DNA from: an uncultured Planctomycetia bacterium
Lineage (GTDB): Bacteria; Planctomycetota; Phycisphaerae; Phycisphaerales; SM1A02
Reading direction: 5' to 3'
Assembly: GCA_937871505.1 (NCBI GenBank)
Contig: CALMPF010000004.1
Span: 1 to 47,430 of the forward strand
DNA length: 47,430 bases
Shown piece after piece: positions 25,165 to 33,758 of this stretch; the first letter of the stretch is position 1, and each line of letters starts with the position of its first letter. Made by a program: the position numbers and the translations under genes. The notes below the pieces were generated by a model, which saw only the letters and a program-made list of their open reading frames with translations, searched no databases and was not told where the DNA came from.

Positions 25165-25674
25165 TTAGCTTGAAGGGCGCCGCCGCTTCCGCCCCCGCTG
25201 CTCCCCCTGCGCCGGACTTCGCGGCGCCTCCCCCCTCCGCACTGGATCTGGCCGGACTGGATGCAGCGAAGACGGGCCCCCGGGCCTTGAGTTCGGCGCC
25301 AGTCGGTCCGGCTGCGCCTCGTCGCGGCGACCGACCCTCACGCGGACTCTCTGGACCGCGCCGCCGGTCGCCTGCCGCAGCGCGACCTCGAGTCCTTCGC
25401 GCAGCGCCCTGTCGAGCGCCCACGCGGTCGAGGCATCATCGGCGACGACCGTCAGCGACCCGTTGCGCAGCTCGGTCGCTCGGCAGCGCAGTCCCAGTTC
25501 GGGAGAAACCAGCGCCGTCCACGCGTCGGTGAACGATCCTCTCCGGCGCCCTTCGGCGCGGAGCTTGCGGACGACCGCCGCGAGCTCCTCCGCGATCGGC
25601 CGGGCCGCGTCCGGTCGCGAGCGCCAGCCCGCCATGCGGCGAAGTTGTTCGAGACGGGGATCCACGGCCGGCAC
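25165..25674 (-). CDS. DUF721 / DciA-like protein
   Basis: About 169 residues from GTG 25674. The core FTDAWTALVSPELGLRCRAT, then NGSLTVVADDASTAWALDRA, matches the DUF721 domain. This domain is found in DciA, the ancestral loader or operator of the replicative helicase DnaB, and in related proteins. The N-terminal helical part (IAEELAAVVRKLRAEGRRRG) is usual; the C-terminus is Pro/Arg/Gly-rich and ends RKRRRPSS. The start is uncertain: the frame is open to 25992, overlapping the divergent ABC gene, but GTG 25674 has AGAGG upstream and keeps the domain whole. A replication role would fit the origin-proximal neighbourhood; that is inference. Confidence 0.7.
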   Translation of the reverse strand: MPAVDPRLEQLRRMAGWRSRPDAARPIAEELAAVVRKLRAEGRRRGSFTDAWTALVSPELGLRCRATELRNGSLTVVADDASTAWALDRALREGLEVALRQATGGAVQRVRVRVGRRDEAQPDRLAPNSRPGGPSSLHPVRPDPVRRGEAPRSPAQGEQRGRKRRRPSS

Positions 25675-25960
25675 TCCAGCGCCTCTCGCGCCTGCTGCGG
25701 CGGGCGGAGGCGAAACTCTGCTGCGTCGAAGCTCGCGACGCGCCTCTCCATCGGGCTCGATGGCCCGACGTGGAGCCACCGGCCTCCTCGGTGCGTCGAT
25801 CGCCCTCGGAGAGCGCACGTTCCCGATCGTCGCGCGGCGGAGCGACGGAGCGACGGGACGAAGAGGCGCCGCGACCCTCGATGGTACTTCCCTCGCCCGG
25901 GTTGATCGCGGCGACGGCCTCGCTGCCGCCCGGGGCGGAATCGCTGTATCGTCCCCGCGC

Positions 25961-27139
25961 ATGACGGCGATTGCGCTCGAGGGCGTCGGCAAGGACTACG
26001 GCTCGACCACGGCGGTCCACTCCGTCGATCTTGTCATTCCATCGGGGTCGCTCTACTTCCTGCTCGGCCCCTCCGGCTGCGGCAAGACCACCTTGCTGCG
26101 GATGATCGCGGGCTTCATCGATCCCACGCGCGGCCGGATCCGCTTCGGCACCCGCGACGTCACCGGCGTCCCTCCGAACCGGCGCAACGCGGGGATGGTC
26201 TTTCAGAGCTACGCGCTCTGGCCGCACCTGACCGTCTTCGAGAACGTCGCGTTCGGACTCGATGTCCGCAAGGTCGCCAAGCCGCAGCGCCAGCAGCGTG
26301 TGATGGCGGCCTTGGAGCAGGTGCAGATGCAGGCGTACGCCCAGCGTCGGCCGAACGAGCTCTCGGGCGGACAGCAGCAGCGCGTGGCGCTCGCCCGCGC
26401 CCTGGTGATCGAACCGACGGTGCTGCTCCTCGACGAGCCGCTGAGCAACCTCGACGCCAAGCTCCGGCTGGAGATGCGCAGCGAGATCCGCAGGCTCTGT
26501 TCGACGCTTCGAATCACCACGGTCTACGTGACCCACGATCAGAAGGAAGCGCTCTCGATGGCGGACGAGATGGCGGTCCTGCGCGACGGCAGGATCGTCC
26601 AGCGCGGGCCGGCCCAGAAGCTCTATCGACGGCCTGCGAGCCGCTTCGTCGCGGAGTTCCTCGGGGAGACGAACTTCCTCGAGGCGCGGGTCGCTCGGAC
26701 CGACGGCGACGTGGTCACCTTCGCCACGGCCGCGGGCGAACTGCGGAGCACCGCATGGGAAGGCGCATTCGGCGGGAGATCGGACGCGCCGGAGTCCGGG
26801 GCCCCGGTGCTGCTCTCGCTTCGTCCGGAGGCGCTGCGGATCCGAGGCGACGGCGCGGGGATCAGCGCCTCGGGGAGCCCCGGCCGGACAGGGAGTGCGG
26901 GGAGCGCCCGCGAGGATGCGGGCGCGGGCAGCGGGCGGCTGAACCCGGCATCCACGCTCCCGTCGTCGCTTCCCGGCCACGTCGGCGGAACGACCTATCT
27001 CGGCGAGGCGACGCAGTACGCGGTCGAGCTCGCCTCCGGCGAGAGCCTGAAAGTCCAGGAGTCCAACGCCCGCACCCTGCGGTCAGGGCCGGTCCGTCTT
27101 GACATCGACCCTGACGATGTCGTTGCGTTGCCAAGGTAG
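25961..27139 (+). CDS. ABC transporter ATP-binding protein, PotA/FbpC/UgpC type
   Basis: A 392-residue importer ATPase. Walker A GPSGCGKTT (36-44), Q-loop FQSYALWPHLTVFENVAFGL, signature LSGGQQQR (134-141), Walker B VLLLDEP (154-160), D-loop SNLDAKLR and switch His192 in THDQKEAL are all intact. A TOBE-type regulatory region follows (LLSLRPEALRIRG ... GTTYLGEATQY) and is interrupted by a Gly/Ser-rich insert of about 35 residues. Permease and substrate-binding partners are absent on both sides, so it is an orphan ATPase that would pair with components elsewhere; polyamine, iron(III), sugar and phosphonate importers use this type. A strong hairpin at 27180-27211 closes the unit. Confidence 0.93.
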   Translation: MTAIALEGVGKDYGSTTAVHSVDLVIPSGSLYFLLGPSGCGKTTLLRMIAGFIDPTRGRIRFGTRDVTGVPPNRRNAGMVFQSYALWPHLTVFENVAFGLDVRKVAKPQRQQRVMAALEQVQMQAYAQRRPNELSGGQQQRVALARALVIEPTVLLLDEPLSNLDAKLRLEMRSEIRRLCSTLRITTVYVTHDQKEALSMADEMAVLRDGRIVQRGPAQKLYRRPASRFVAEFLGETNFLEARVARTDGDVVTFATAAGELRSTAWEGAFGGRSDAPESGAPVLLSLRPEALRIRGDGAGISASGSPGRTGSAGSAREDAGAGSGRLNPASTLPSSLPGHVGGTTYLGEATQYAVELASGESLKVQESNARTLRSGPVRLDIDPDDVVALPR

Positions 27140-27179
27140 AGGCTGCGGTCGAACGTGCCGCGGCGATCACTGAACGAAG

Positions 27180-27211
27180 ACGGGGTCCCCGCGACGCGAC
27201 GGGGACCCCGT
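27180..27211. terminator. 12-bp perfect hairpin between convergent genes
   Basis: ACGGGGTCCCCG (27180-27191) and its exact complement CGGGGACCCCGT (27200-27211) flank an 8-nt loop, 40 bp after the ABC gene stop and 173 bp from the stop of the convergent dockerin gene. It probably terminates transcription of the ABC gene and may serve both directions. The U-tract is weak (TTCGGTTCGG). Confidence 0.7.
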
Positions 27212-27383
27212 TCGGTTCGGCTGTGACGGAGTTGCGACCGGGCGGTAGGGAGCGATCGGAGCGCGGCGAGCGCCAGTTCGGCGGCGCGAGTGCGTGCGGC
27301 GCCGATCCGCCGTGAAACGCTCGTCCGATCGTCACGGCGGAGGACGATCTCCTGAGGACGCCCGCGCGGCACCGGTCATCGCG

Positions 27384-30095
27384 TCAGCCGCCCCAGGCTC
27401 CGAGGAGCAGTCCCAGATCCGCGCCGTTGACCGCACCATCGCCGTCGAGGTCTGCGAGAGGTCTGCGCCCTCGCTGGGCGGGTCCCCACTCGGCGAGCAG
27501 CAGCCCGAGATCGGCCCCGTCGACGGCGCCATCGCGACTGAGATCGGCGCGCGACGGATCGAACCACTCCGGCGACGTCGCGACGACCGGCACGAGCGCG
27601 CCGAGCCGTCCGGCGGCCCCGCCGGGCGCGTCGGAGGAGTTCGAGTCGCCGAGTCCAGCGGTGCAGGGCCCCCACTCCGCGATCAGCGCCGCCAGATCGG
27701 CGCCATCGACCAGGCCGTTGCCATCGAGATCGGCGCTGCCGCCTGCCGAGCCCCAGGCCCCGATGATGACGCCGAGATCGGTTCCGTCGATGACGCCGTC
27801 GCCGTCGAGGTCCGCCTGACAGAGCGCGCGGCCGACTCCGAACTCGCCGGCGCGATCCACGTTGGCGAAGGCGAAGCCGGCGAGAGCGACCCCGTCCCAG
27901 TAGACGCCGTGGTCGCCGAGCTCGGTCGAAAGCGGCGGCGGCGGGCCACCCGCGCCGAGCACGAGGCTGAACAACCCCGCCGGGCCCCCGCTTCCGTTCG
28001 CCGCCGCGCCGATGTTGCGCGCCACCGCGAGGCGCCAGCCGTTCACTTCGTCGTCCCAGATCGAGAGGCGCACGCTCCCCGGGTCGACGTCCGGCCAGAG
28101 CGTCGCGAGGGTGATCGGCACTCGGATCTGCGTGCGATGGGCGCCATCGGCGATCGACGTCGAGAGGTCGCCGACGAGCCCTTCCTCCGTAAGGCCCGGT
28201 GCACCGGGATGGGGGTTCCATCCCACCTGGGCGAGCGACGCCGTGGCGCCGGGGGGTCCATCGACGTTCGTGAGAATTGCGACGACCGAAGGAAGTGCCG
28301 GGTTCGGATCAGGCTCAAGCACCACCGTGGTTCCCGGGTCGATCGCCGTCGCTTCGGCTGTCGGCGCTGTCACGCGGAATCCGCCCTCGAAGGCGCCGAG
28401 ATCCGGCGCGACTCCCTGGACCCGCGGCGCTCCGTCGTGGTCGACGGGGAGAGGCTCCGTCAAGTCGCCGTCACCATCCTGGTCGGCGACGTCGGGCGGG
28501 ATGAGCGCGGCGCTCCCTGCGTCGATCGCCGGCGAGTCGATCTGGAGCCGGAGGTCATGGGCATCCGGTGCGACGAAGAGCGGATCCGCCGAGATGATCG
28601 CGGTGCCGCCCGGGGCGCCGCCTTCGACGAGCGAGTACGCGAAGGCGGCACCGAGTCCGGCGATGCTGGAGCCGTTGTCCCACAGGATCGAGTTGCGAAC
28701 CGTCACCGCCTGGTGGCCGACCATCGCGTTCGGGAGCCCGCCGGTGATCGTGATGAAGTCGAGCGTCTTGTGCCGCGAGTTGTTCGTGATCTCGATGACG
28801 CCCGGCGACCCGAGAGCGATGTTGCTCGAGAAGATCGAGTTGCTCACCGACGCGGCATTGACCAGTTGCGTCGCGGCGCCGACGAAGGTCCCGAAGTTGT
28901 CGGTGAAGCGACTTCCCGCGATGATCGTCGTGTCCGCCGCGACGCAGTTGAAGACGCAGAAGCTGGCGAAGGCTCCAGCCGCGCCCGAGGCATTCCCGTG
29001 GAAGTGGCAGTCGAGGATCGCTGCGGGACCGCCATAGATGCTCAGTTGCGCTCCGGCGGCGAGCTGGCCTGCGATGAAGTGGCAGCGCCTGAACGTCGGC
29101 TTGACCTTTCCAAACGTCGCGACGGTTCCGATGGGCTCCCCCCGGTTATCGATGAAGACGCAGTCGCTGATCTCGGGCGTGACCGCGGTCGCGCTGACGC
29201 CATAGCAGACTGCGCCCCCCTGGTGCGACGAGATGTTCCCTTCGAAGTAGCAGTCGCTCATCGAGGTCGACGAGGCTGCGCCCTCGAAGTACACGACACC
29301 GCCGGTGCCCTGTCCCGAGGAACCGGAGCGGTTGGCGATGAAGGCCGAGCCATGGAGGAGCGTGAGCGGCTTGGTGGCGAAGATCGCTCCCCCTGCGGCG
29401 ATGCTTCGGTTCCCGATGAACCGGCAGCGCGAGACCATCACCCCGGTCGCCTCGATGCGGAGGGCGCCGAGACCGTTCGCTCCGGCGAGGGTGAGGCCGT
29501 CGATCACGACGACGCCTGCGGAGGACGCCGGAACGCTGATGAGGCGCTCCGAGTTGTCGTCGAGGATCCCGTCGCCGTCGTTCTCCGCGAGATCGCCGCT
29601 GAGAATCGTGAGATGGATCGACGGGTCGTTGAGATTCGGGTCGGCTCCCCCGAGCCCCGCGAAGCCTCCGCGAAGCGACATCGGGCCGCCGATCGCGAAG
29701 AACGCGTTGCGATCGCCAGTCCCGCCCGGGACGGCAGCGCTGGTGTCTGGCCGGTGAACTCCCGTGGCGAGGCGGATCTCGTCGCCCGCCGCGGCGATCG
29801 AGAGCGCGTCGGAGAGGTGGCGCAGCGCGGTCTGCCATGTGGCGCCGTTGCCGCCGGGCGGAGCCGTCGGATCGACGTGGATCACGCCGGCGCTTGCCGA
29901 CGTCACCAGCGCGCACGCGGCCAGAGCGGGTGCAACGGCGCCGGCGAGGCGCGCGAGCCCGGTCCCGGAGCGCGGTCGTCCCCGGCCGCGGGGCCCCCAC
30001 CCCGGCACGGCCAAGCACCGATTCGGTGCGGCGCGCGGCGGTGGCTGCTCGTGATCCGTGCTGCGACGACTGGGTTCGCTCGTCGAGGTGCGCAT
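27384..30095 (-). CDS. Exported right-handed beta-helix protein with C-terminal dockerin-like repeats
   Basis: A 903-residue protein from ATG 30095 with the strong ribosome-binding site AGAGGAG. The N-terminus is long and Arg/Pro-rich, then ALAACALVTSASAG serves as signal peptide. After GVIHVDPTAPPGGNGATWQT comes a parallel beta-helix of the polymorphic-outer-membrane-protein type (GGAIFATKPLTLLHGSAFIA, SDCYFEGNISSHQGGAVCYG, ILDCHFHGNASGAAGAF). DLGAFEGG closes the helix, a beta-sandwich-like part follows, and the C-terminus holds four dockerin-like loops in two pairs (ADLDGDGVIDGTDLG, ADLDGNGLVDGADLA, ADLSRDGAVDGADLG, ADLDGDGAVNGADLG). Likely surface displayed; the helix suggests polysaccharide binding or cleavage, but no catalytic residues could be assigned. 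Confidence 0.9.
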   Translation of the reverse strand: MRTSTSEPSRRSTDHEQPPPRAAPNRCLAVPGWGPRGRGRPRSGTGLARLAGAVAPALAACALVTSASAGVIHVDPTAPPGGNGATWQTALRHLSDALSIAAAGDEIRLATGVHRPDTSAAVPGGTGDRNAFFAIGGPMSLRGGFAGLGGADPNLNDPSIHLTILSGDLAENDGDGILDDNSERLISVPASSAGVVVIDGLTLAGANGLGALRIEATGVMVSRCRFIGNRSIAAGGAIFATKPLTLLHGSAFIANRSGSSGQGTGGVVYFEGAASSTSMSDCYFEGNISSHQGGAVCYGVSATAVTPEISDCVFIDNRGEPIGTVATFGKVKPTFRRCHFIAGQLAAGAQLSIYGGPAAILDCHFHGNASGAAGAFASFCVFNCVAADTTIIAGSRFTDNFGTFVGAATQLVNAASVSNSIFSSNIALGSPGVIEITNNSRHKTLDFITITGGLPNAMVGHQAVTVRNSILWDNGSSIAGLGAAFAYSLVEGGAPGGTAIISADPLFVAPDAHDLRLQIDSPAIDAGSAALIPPDVADQDGDGDLTEPLPVDHDGAPRVQGVAPDLGAFEGGFRVTAPTAEATAIDPGTTVVLEPDPNPALPSVVAILTNVDGPPGATASLAQVGWNPHPGAPGLTEEGLVGDLSTSIADGAHRTQIRVPITLATLWPDVDPGSVRLSIWDDEVNGWRLAVARNIGAAANGSGGPAGLFSLVLGAGGPPPPLSTELGDHGVYWDGVALAGFAFANVDRAGEFGVGRALCQADLDGDGVIDGTDLGVIIGAWGSAGGSADLDGNGLVDGADLAALIAEWGPCTAGLGDSNSSDAPGGAAGRLGALVPVVATSPEWFDPSRADLSRDGAVDGADLGLLLAEWGPAQRGRRPLADLDGDGAVNGADLGLLLGAWGG

Positions 30096-30682
30096 GCGGG
30101 ACTCTCCTCTTGTGTTGGGCGCCCCCGTCGAAGCAGCGGGCGCAGTGACTTGGCCGAAGGCCGCAGCATCGATGTGAGCGTCCGATCGCGCGGCGGTCGA
30201 GGCGCGGGGACCGACGCGCCCGGCGGGCGAGCATCAAGCTCCTCCGCGCCCGGCCTGCGTCGAGGGCGGTCAAGTTCCAGACCGCACTTCACGTCGCGCC
30301 GTCTCTGATAGAGGCCGGCGGACTTCGGGTGATCGCTCAATTCGACGCGGTGCGCTCTCGGTCCGCACGTTGAACCGCTCAGCGTGCTCAAGGACGCCTG
30401 TGCTTCAGAGTTCGGGTGAGATGCATGAACTCTACCTGAAGGTGGTTCGAACCTGAAACGGACCGCACCTGAGGGCGACGTCCTCGCATGAGTCGGTACG
30501 TCAGTGTGGAAGCCACTTTGCGCGCGAAGCTCGGGAAGTCCGAAGGTGACGTGGTGCCGTGCCGGACGGGGTAGGACTGTTATAAGACGTAACTGTGATC
30601 TACTCTCATCGCGATGGCGCAAACGGGGCATCCGCAGTCGCCCTGCTCATTCCCGCCGCGATGCTGTCCGGTCGACCGTGTG

Positions 30683-30772
30683 TGGCCACTGCTCGCGTGG
30701 CGAGTGTTCACGTGGCCACTGTTCGCGTGACCGCTGCTCGCGCGAGCACTGCTCACGTGGCCAGCGCTCATG
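30683..30772 (+). repeat. 15-nt tandem repeat, six units
   Basis: Degenerate units of TGGCCACTGCTCGCG / TGGCGAGTGTTCACG follow one another without gaps. The 15-nt period keeps any frame open; both strands would encode pentapeptide repeats, but no start or domain supports translation. Confidence 0.8.
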
Positions 30773-30835
30773 CGCCGGAGCCGAGCGAGCGCGCGTCACT
30801 CCACCAGCTTGGCCGATACCACGGGAGTCTGATTA

Positions 30836-30847
30836 GCGCTGTAGTGT
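30836..30847 (+). repeat. Dispersed motif GCGCTGKAGYGT, solo copy
   Basis: AGCGCTGTAGTGT (30835-30847) is identical to 13 bases of the right terminus of the MITE-like element at 12857-13038. No partner terminus was found nearby. Confidence 0.45.
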
Positions 30848-31003
30848 CAGATGCCTGCTTGGCGATCGGCCCAACGAACAGACTCGTCGGCCCGGGCGAG
30901 CCGAGGGTGGGGCAGAGACCGCGCCAAGGCCGGATTGTGAGTACATGAGGGCGCTCCCGAAGCCACGCTGGAGCCTGAGCGGCGGTGGCCTTCCGTAGAG
31001 ACC

Positions 31004-31019
31004 TGTTCCACGTGGAACA
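31004..31019. promoter_or_regulatory. parS: parS site 1 (ParB-binding centromere site)
   Basis: TGTTCCACGTGGAACA is a perfect 16-bp palindrome equal to the GC-rich form of the bacterial parS consensus TGTTTCACGTGAAACA. It lies 1.24 kb upstream of parB. ParB-CTP clamps load at such sites and spread to form the segregation complex. Confidence 0.9.
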
Positions 31020-31050
31020 CCGCGCGAGCGTCATACCCAGGTCCTGCGGA

Positions 31051-31161
31051 GTCCATCCAGCCGGTGGTTGATCGACGGCCCGCAGCCTCCGATCCGCATC
31101 CGCACTTGCCACGCTTCGAGCGTCCATCCAGCCGGTGTCTGGTCGACAGCCGGCAGCTCCC
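31051..31161 (+). repeat. Direct repeat pair, spacing 71 bp
   Basis: GTCCATCCAGCCGGTG begins at 31051 and again at 31122; similarity extends for about 40 bp (..TCGAC.GCC.GCAGC). The rest of each 71-bp unit has diverged. The pair lies just downstream of parS site 1. Confidence 0.75.
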
Positions 31162-31328
31162 AGCCCCGATCAGTCGCGCGGCGGAAGCGGCGGACGCCGA
31201 CCCCTTGCGTGGCTGCGCCTGACACACAGAATCTCCGGCAGCCCGCGCGCGCAGCGCCTCCTGACGCCCAGACGCAGCGTCACGATGTCGCACCCCGACC
31301 TCCGCGGAGGTCGCGCCGTCGATCTCCT

Positions 31329-31430
31329 CTCACCGTCCACCCTTCCCTGGTCCTGCGCCGCCGACCCGCGATCGCGCTGTTCCCCCGAGTTTGCTCCCCT
31401 CACCGCCCACCTTTCGCAGGTCCTGCGCCG
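31329..31430 (+). repeat. Direct repeat pair, spacing 70 bp
   Basis: CTCACCGTCCACCCTTC begins at 31329 and CTCACCGCCCACCTTTC at 31399; both continue to GGTCCTGCGCCG, giving 32-bp near-copies. The sequence differs from the 31051 pair although the spacing is almost the same. Confidence 0.75.
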
Positions 31431-31889
31431 GAGGGCCCCCTCGTCGCACAGAGGAGAGCGCACTGATCTCCGACCGCACACGATCCCATCCCACCCGATC
31501 CCATCTCATCGCATCGCACACCATCTCCCCCCATTTGGCCGGTCATCATGGCCGCTCTTGGGGGGCCCAAGGTGGGGCGGTTGCCGCGAGCGACTGCGCT
31601 GAATCGAGGTCACTCCGATGACCCCTCCCTCTCAACGGCGATGCCCGAACGAACGACAGCGCGGAGCCCGCGTCATTGAGGATGGACGACCCAGTCGGAG
31701 CGCGGCCGGTGCCGCTGGGCCACACGGGATCTCGGAGAGGCGGGTGGGTGTCGAGCGGGTGCCAGCTTCTTCCATGAGAAGACCGGATGCATATCTCCAG
31801 TGCTTCGGCCTTCGCGACGTCGCCTGGAGACCATCGAAGCTCGAGCCGAAGCTCGAGCGGAGCAAGAGGCGCCAGGTGCTCGCCCGGGA

Positions 31890-32018
31890 GCGAGCCAACT
31901 CGCGCGCTCGCCTGCGGACTCGAACTCGCGACCCCGCCTCCGGACTCAAGCTCGCGGGCGCTCCTCCGGACTCGAGCTCGCAGGCTCGCCTGGGGGTCGA
32001 ACTCGCGCACGCTCCCGA
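31890..32018 (+). repeat. 26-nt tandem repeat, about five units
   Basis: The core GGACTCRARCTCGCR begins at 31916, 31942 and 31968 (26-nt steps), with degenerate units before (about 31890) and after (31993). It lies between the two parS sites. Confidence 0.7.
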
Positions 32019-32154
32019 CTTCTGCCTCCGATTCGGCGCATCTTGGGTCCTTCGGCAAGGGGGACTCGTCGATCCTCCCTCCCGAGGGCGGCACTCCCCG
32101 TTACAACTCATCCCGCATCCCCGCACGCGTCGATGAACTGATTTGCTTCGACGA

Positions 32155-32170
32155 TGTTCCACGTGGAACG
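32155..32170. promoter_or_regulatory. parS: parS site 2 (ParB-binding centromere site)
   Basis: TGTTCCACGTGGAACG matches 15 of 16 positions of the palindrome at 31004 and keeps the full GTTCCACGTGGAAC core. It is 91 bp upstream of the parB start, so ParB binding here could also autoregulate parB. Confidence 0.88.
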
Positions 32171-32260
32171 ACGCGAGCGCGAGCGGGTCTCCGGCCTCTT
32201 CGGAGCGCCAACGACTGGAGTCTCGAAGCCGGAATGCACGACGCAATGGGAGTGAATCGA

Positions 32261-33358
32261 ATGAAAACGTCTTATAACACACAATCGGCCACTTCACCGC
32301 GACGCCTCGGTCGTGGACTTGGGGCGCTGCTCGCCGGGGGGGCATCGCCCCCGCCCAGAGACCGAACACCCGCCGAAGCGGTCCCGGATGCGGTCGCTGA
32401 CCCCGACGCACGGAGGATCGACGGTCCCTCGACGGTCGCGGCCGCGGCGGCCTCGGCGACCGCCTCAGCGGATGAAGGAAGCTCTGCGAGTGCGTCCGCG
32501 CTTGCAAGCCGTCCGGCCAATCCCGCGCCGAGTGGCCTGGTCGAGATCCCCCCGTCGTCGATCGTCGCGAATGCACGGCAGCCGAGGCAGCACTTCGACG
32601 AGGGTGCCCTGGTCGCGCTGGCGGAGTCGATTCGCACCGCCGGAGTCATGCAGCCCGTCATCGTCAGACCGGCTGCGGAGTCGCCCGGCCGCTATGAGCT
32701 GGTGGCCGGCGAGCGTCGGTGGCGAGCCGCGATGCGCCTGAACCTCGAGCGGATCCCCGCCATCGTCCGCACGCTCGATGATCGTGAAACGGCCGAGTGG
32801 GCGCTGATCGAAAACCTCCAGCGGGAGGATCTCAACCCGATGGACCGCGCGCAGGCGTTCCGTCGCCTGGTCGACGACTTTGGGATGACGCACGCCCAGC
32901 TCGCCGAACGGCTCGGCGTCGATCGCTCTTCGATCACCAACCTTCTGCGCCTCAACGACCTCGACACCTTCACCTCCGACGCGGTCCGCAGCGGTCACCT
33001 CGGCCTCGGACATGCGAAGGCGCTGCTCTCGGTCGCGCGCGAGGAGCTCCGCCGCGCTCTGGCGACGCAGGCGATCCGCAACGGCTGGTCCGTCCGGCGC
33101 ACCGAGCGGGCCGTGACGGCAGCGACCAAGGGCGCTGCGACTTCCGGCGGCGGTGGCCCGCGCGAGGCGTCGCCTGCCGCCCTCCATCGCGCCGACCTCG
33201 AGCGGCGGCTCGGAGAGTGGCTCGGAACGCGGGTGACCCTGGAGCAGGGAGGACGCGGACGTCCAGGTCGCCTGATGCTGGAGTTCTATTCGATCGAGCA
33301 GTTCGACGGTCTGCTCCAGCGTCTTGGAGTCCCCGAATCCGTGCTCCGGGGAGAGTGA
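32261..33358 (+). CDS. parB: Chromosome partitioning protein ParB
   Basis: A 365-residue ParB/Spo0J/Noc family CTPase clamp that binds parS. The N-terminus has RRLGRGLGALL, the ParA-contacting motif, followed by an Ala/Pro-rich linker to about residue 90. The CTP-binding ParB/Srx domain has ARQPRQHFDEGALVALAESI, VAGERRWRAA and ENLQREDLNPMDRA, and the HTH/parS-binding part is MTHAQLAERLGVDRSSITNL followed by GHLGLGHAKALLS. The C-terminal dimerisation region is degenerate but present (IEQFDGLLQRLGVPE). The linker is longer than in most ParBs. ATG 32261 has GGGAG upstream. parA is not adjacent, although parAB usually form an operon. Two parS sites lie 0.1 and 1.2 kb upstream. Confidence 0.95.
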   Translation: MKTSYNTQSATSPRRLGRGLGALLAGGASPPPRDRTPAEAVPDAVADPDARRIDGPSTVAAAAASATASADEGSSASASALASRPANPAPSGLVEIPPSSIVANARQPRQHFDEGALVALAESIRTAGVMQPVIVRPAAESPGRYELVAGERRWRAAMRLNLERIPAIVRTLDDRETAEWALIENLQREDLNPMDRAQAFRRLVDDFGMTHAQLAERLGVDRSSITNLLRLNDLDTFTSDAVRSGHLGLGHAKALLSVAREELRRALATQAIRNGWSVRRTERAVTAATKGAATSGGGGPREASPAALHRADLERRLGEWLGTRVTLEQGGRGRPGRLMLEFYSIEQFDGLLQRLGVPESVLRGE

Positions 33359-33758
33359 AACGGCGGTGCGTTCCCCTCGTTTCTCAATCGGATCCGGAGG
33401 GGCCGGCGAGTCGGTTTGAGAGCGGAGCCGCGCCCTTCTTTCGAGCGTCATTCGATCGATCGACTTGCGTCAAGGTCCGATCCATGTTTGAATGTCAAGG
33501 CGCGTCGGCCTGCCGCCGCGCCGCTTTGATCAGCGCGTCGCCTGCCCAGCGACGCAGAGAACCCGCTCGCATTGCGAGCATCGATCTGACTGTCGGGTCC
33601 TGCGCTTCCTCGGCGCACGACGGCGACGTCGCGTTCACGCCGGCGCGGGCTTGTGCCCGCCCGCGATTGAACGTCGAACGACGCCCTTGACGGCACCGGC
33701 CGCGGCGACGTCCGATCGCTCCCCGCTCCTGCACGAGGACAAATCAAGGAACCACTCC
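33359..33758. other. Intergenic region, probable promoter of the histone-like gene
   Basis: About 400 bp without a gene. It includes GATCGATCGACTTGCGTCAAGG and TTTGAATGTCAAGG around 33455-33500, the least GC-rich part and a plausible promoter zone, and GGCGCG / CGCGCC inverted arms near 33501-33524. No specific factor site could be assigned. Confidence 0.4.

Larger units (their letters stand above)
30096..32260. other. Repeat-packed gene-free region upstream of parB (candidate centromere/origin region)
   Basis: About 2.2 kb without a convincing gene. It contains two parS sites (31004, 32155), six 15-nt units (30683-30772), two direct repeat pairs spaced 71 and 70 bp (31051, 31329), simple GATCCCATC-type repeats near 31485-31530, about five 26-nt units (31890-32018) and a 13-bp inverted pair at its borders (30578 and 32267). 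A frame at 30595-30948 passes through the 15-nt repeats but is not family-like. No DnaA-box cluster was found by eye. Confidence 0.65.
30578..32279. repeat. Inverted pair TGTTATAAGACGT / ACGTCTTATAACA bordering the region
   Basis: TGTTATAAGACGT at 30578-30590 recurs exactly inverted at 32267-32279, where it overlaps codons 3-7 of parB. An AT-rich 13-mer recurring by chance in such GC-rich DNA is unlikely. The two copies enclose all parS sites and repeats of the region. It may be a regulatory operator, recombination borders or chance. Confidence 0.55.

Noticed and set aside
30432..30470. GGTTCGAACC in 30442-30451, resembling a tRNA T-loop
   Set aside because: No acceptor stem, anticodon arm or CCA end can be drawn around it.
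30595..30948. Plus-strand frame of 117 codons through the 15-nt repeat
   Set aside because: The frame is open only because the repeat unit is a multiple of three; no ribosome-binding site, domain or credible signal peptide was found.
30683..32018. Repeat arrays upstream of parB considered as CRISPR
   Set aside because: Units are contiguous or in pairs, degenerate and without unique spacers of constant length; no cas genes are present.
30096..32260. Chromosomal origin with DnaA boxes
   Set aside because: By eye I found no TTATCCACA-like cluster and no dnaA, so I keep only the centromere (parS) claim as supported.
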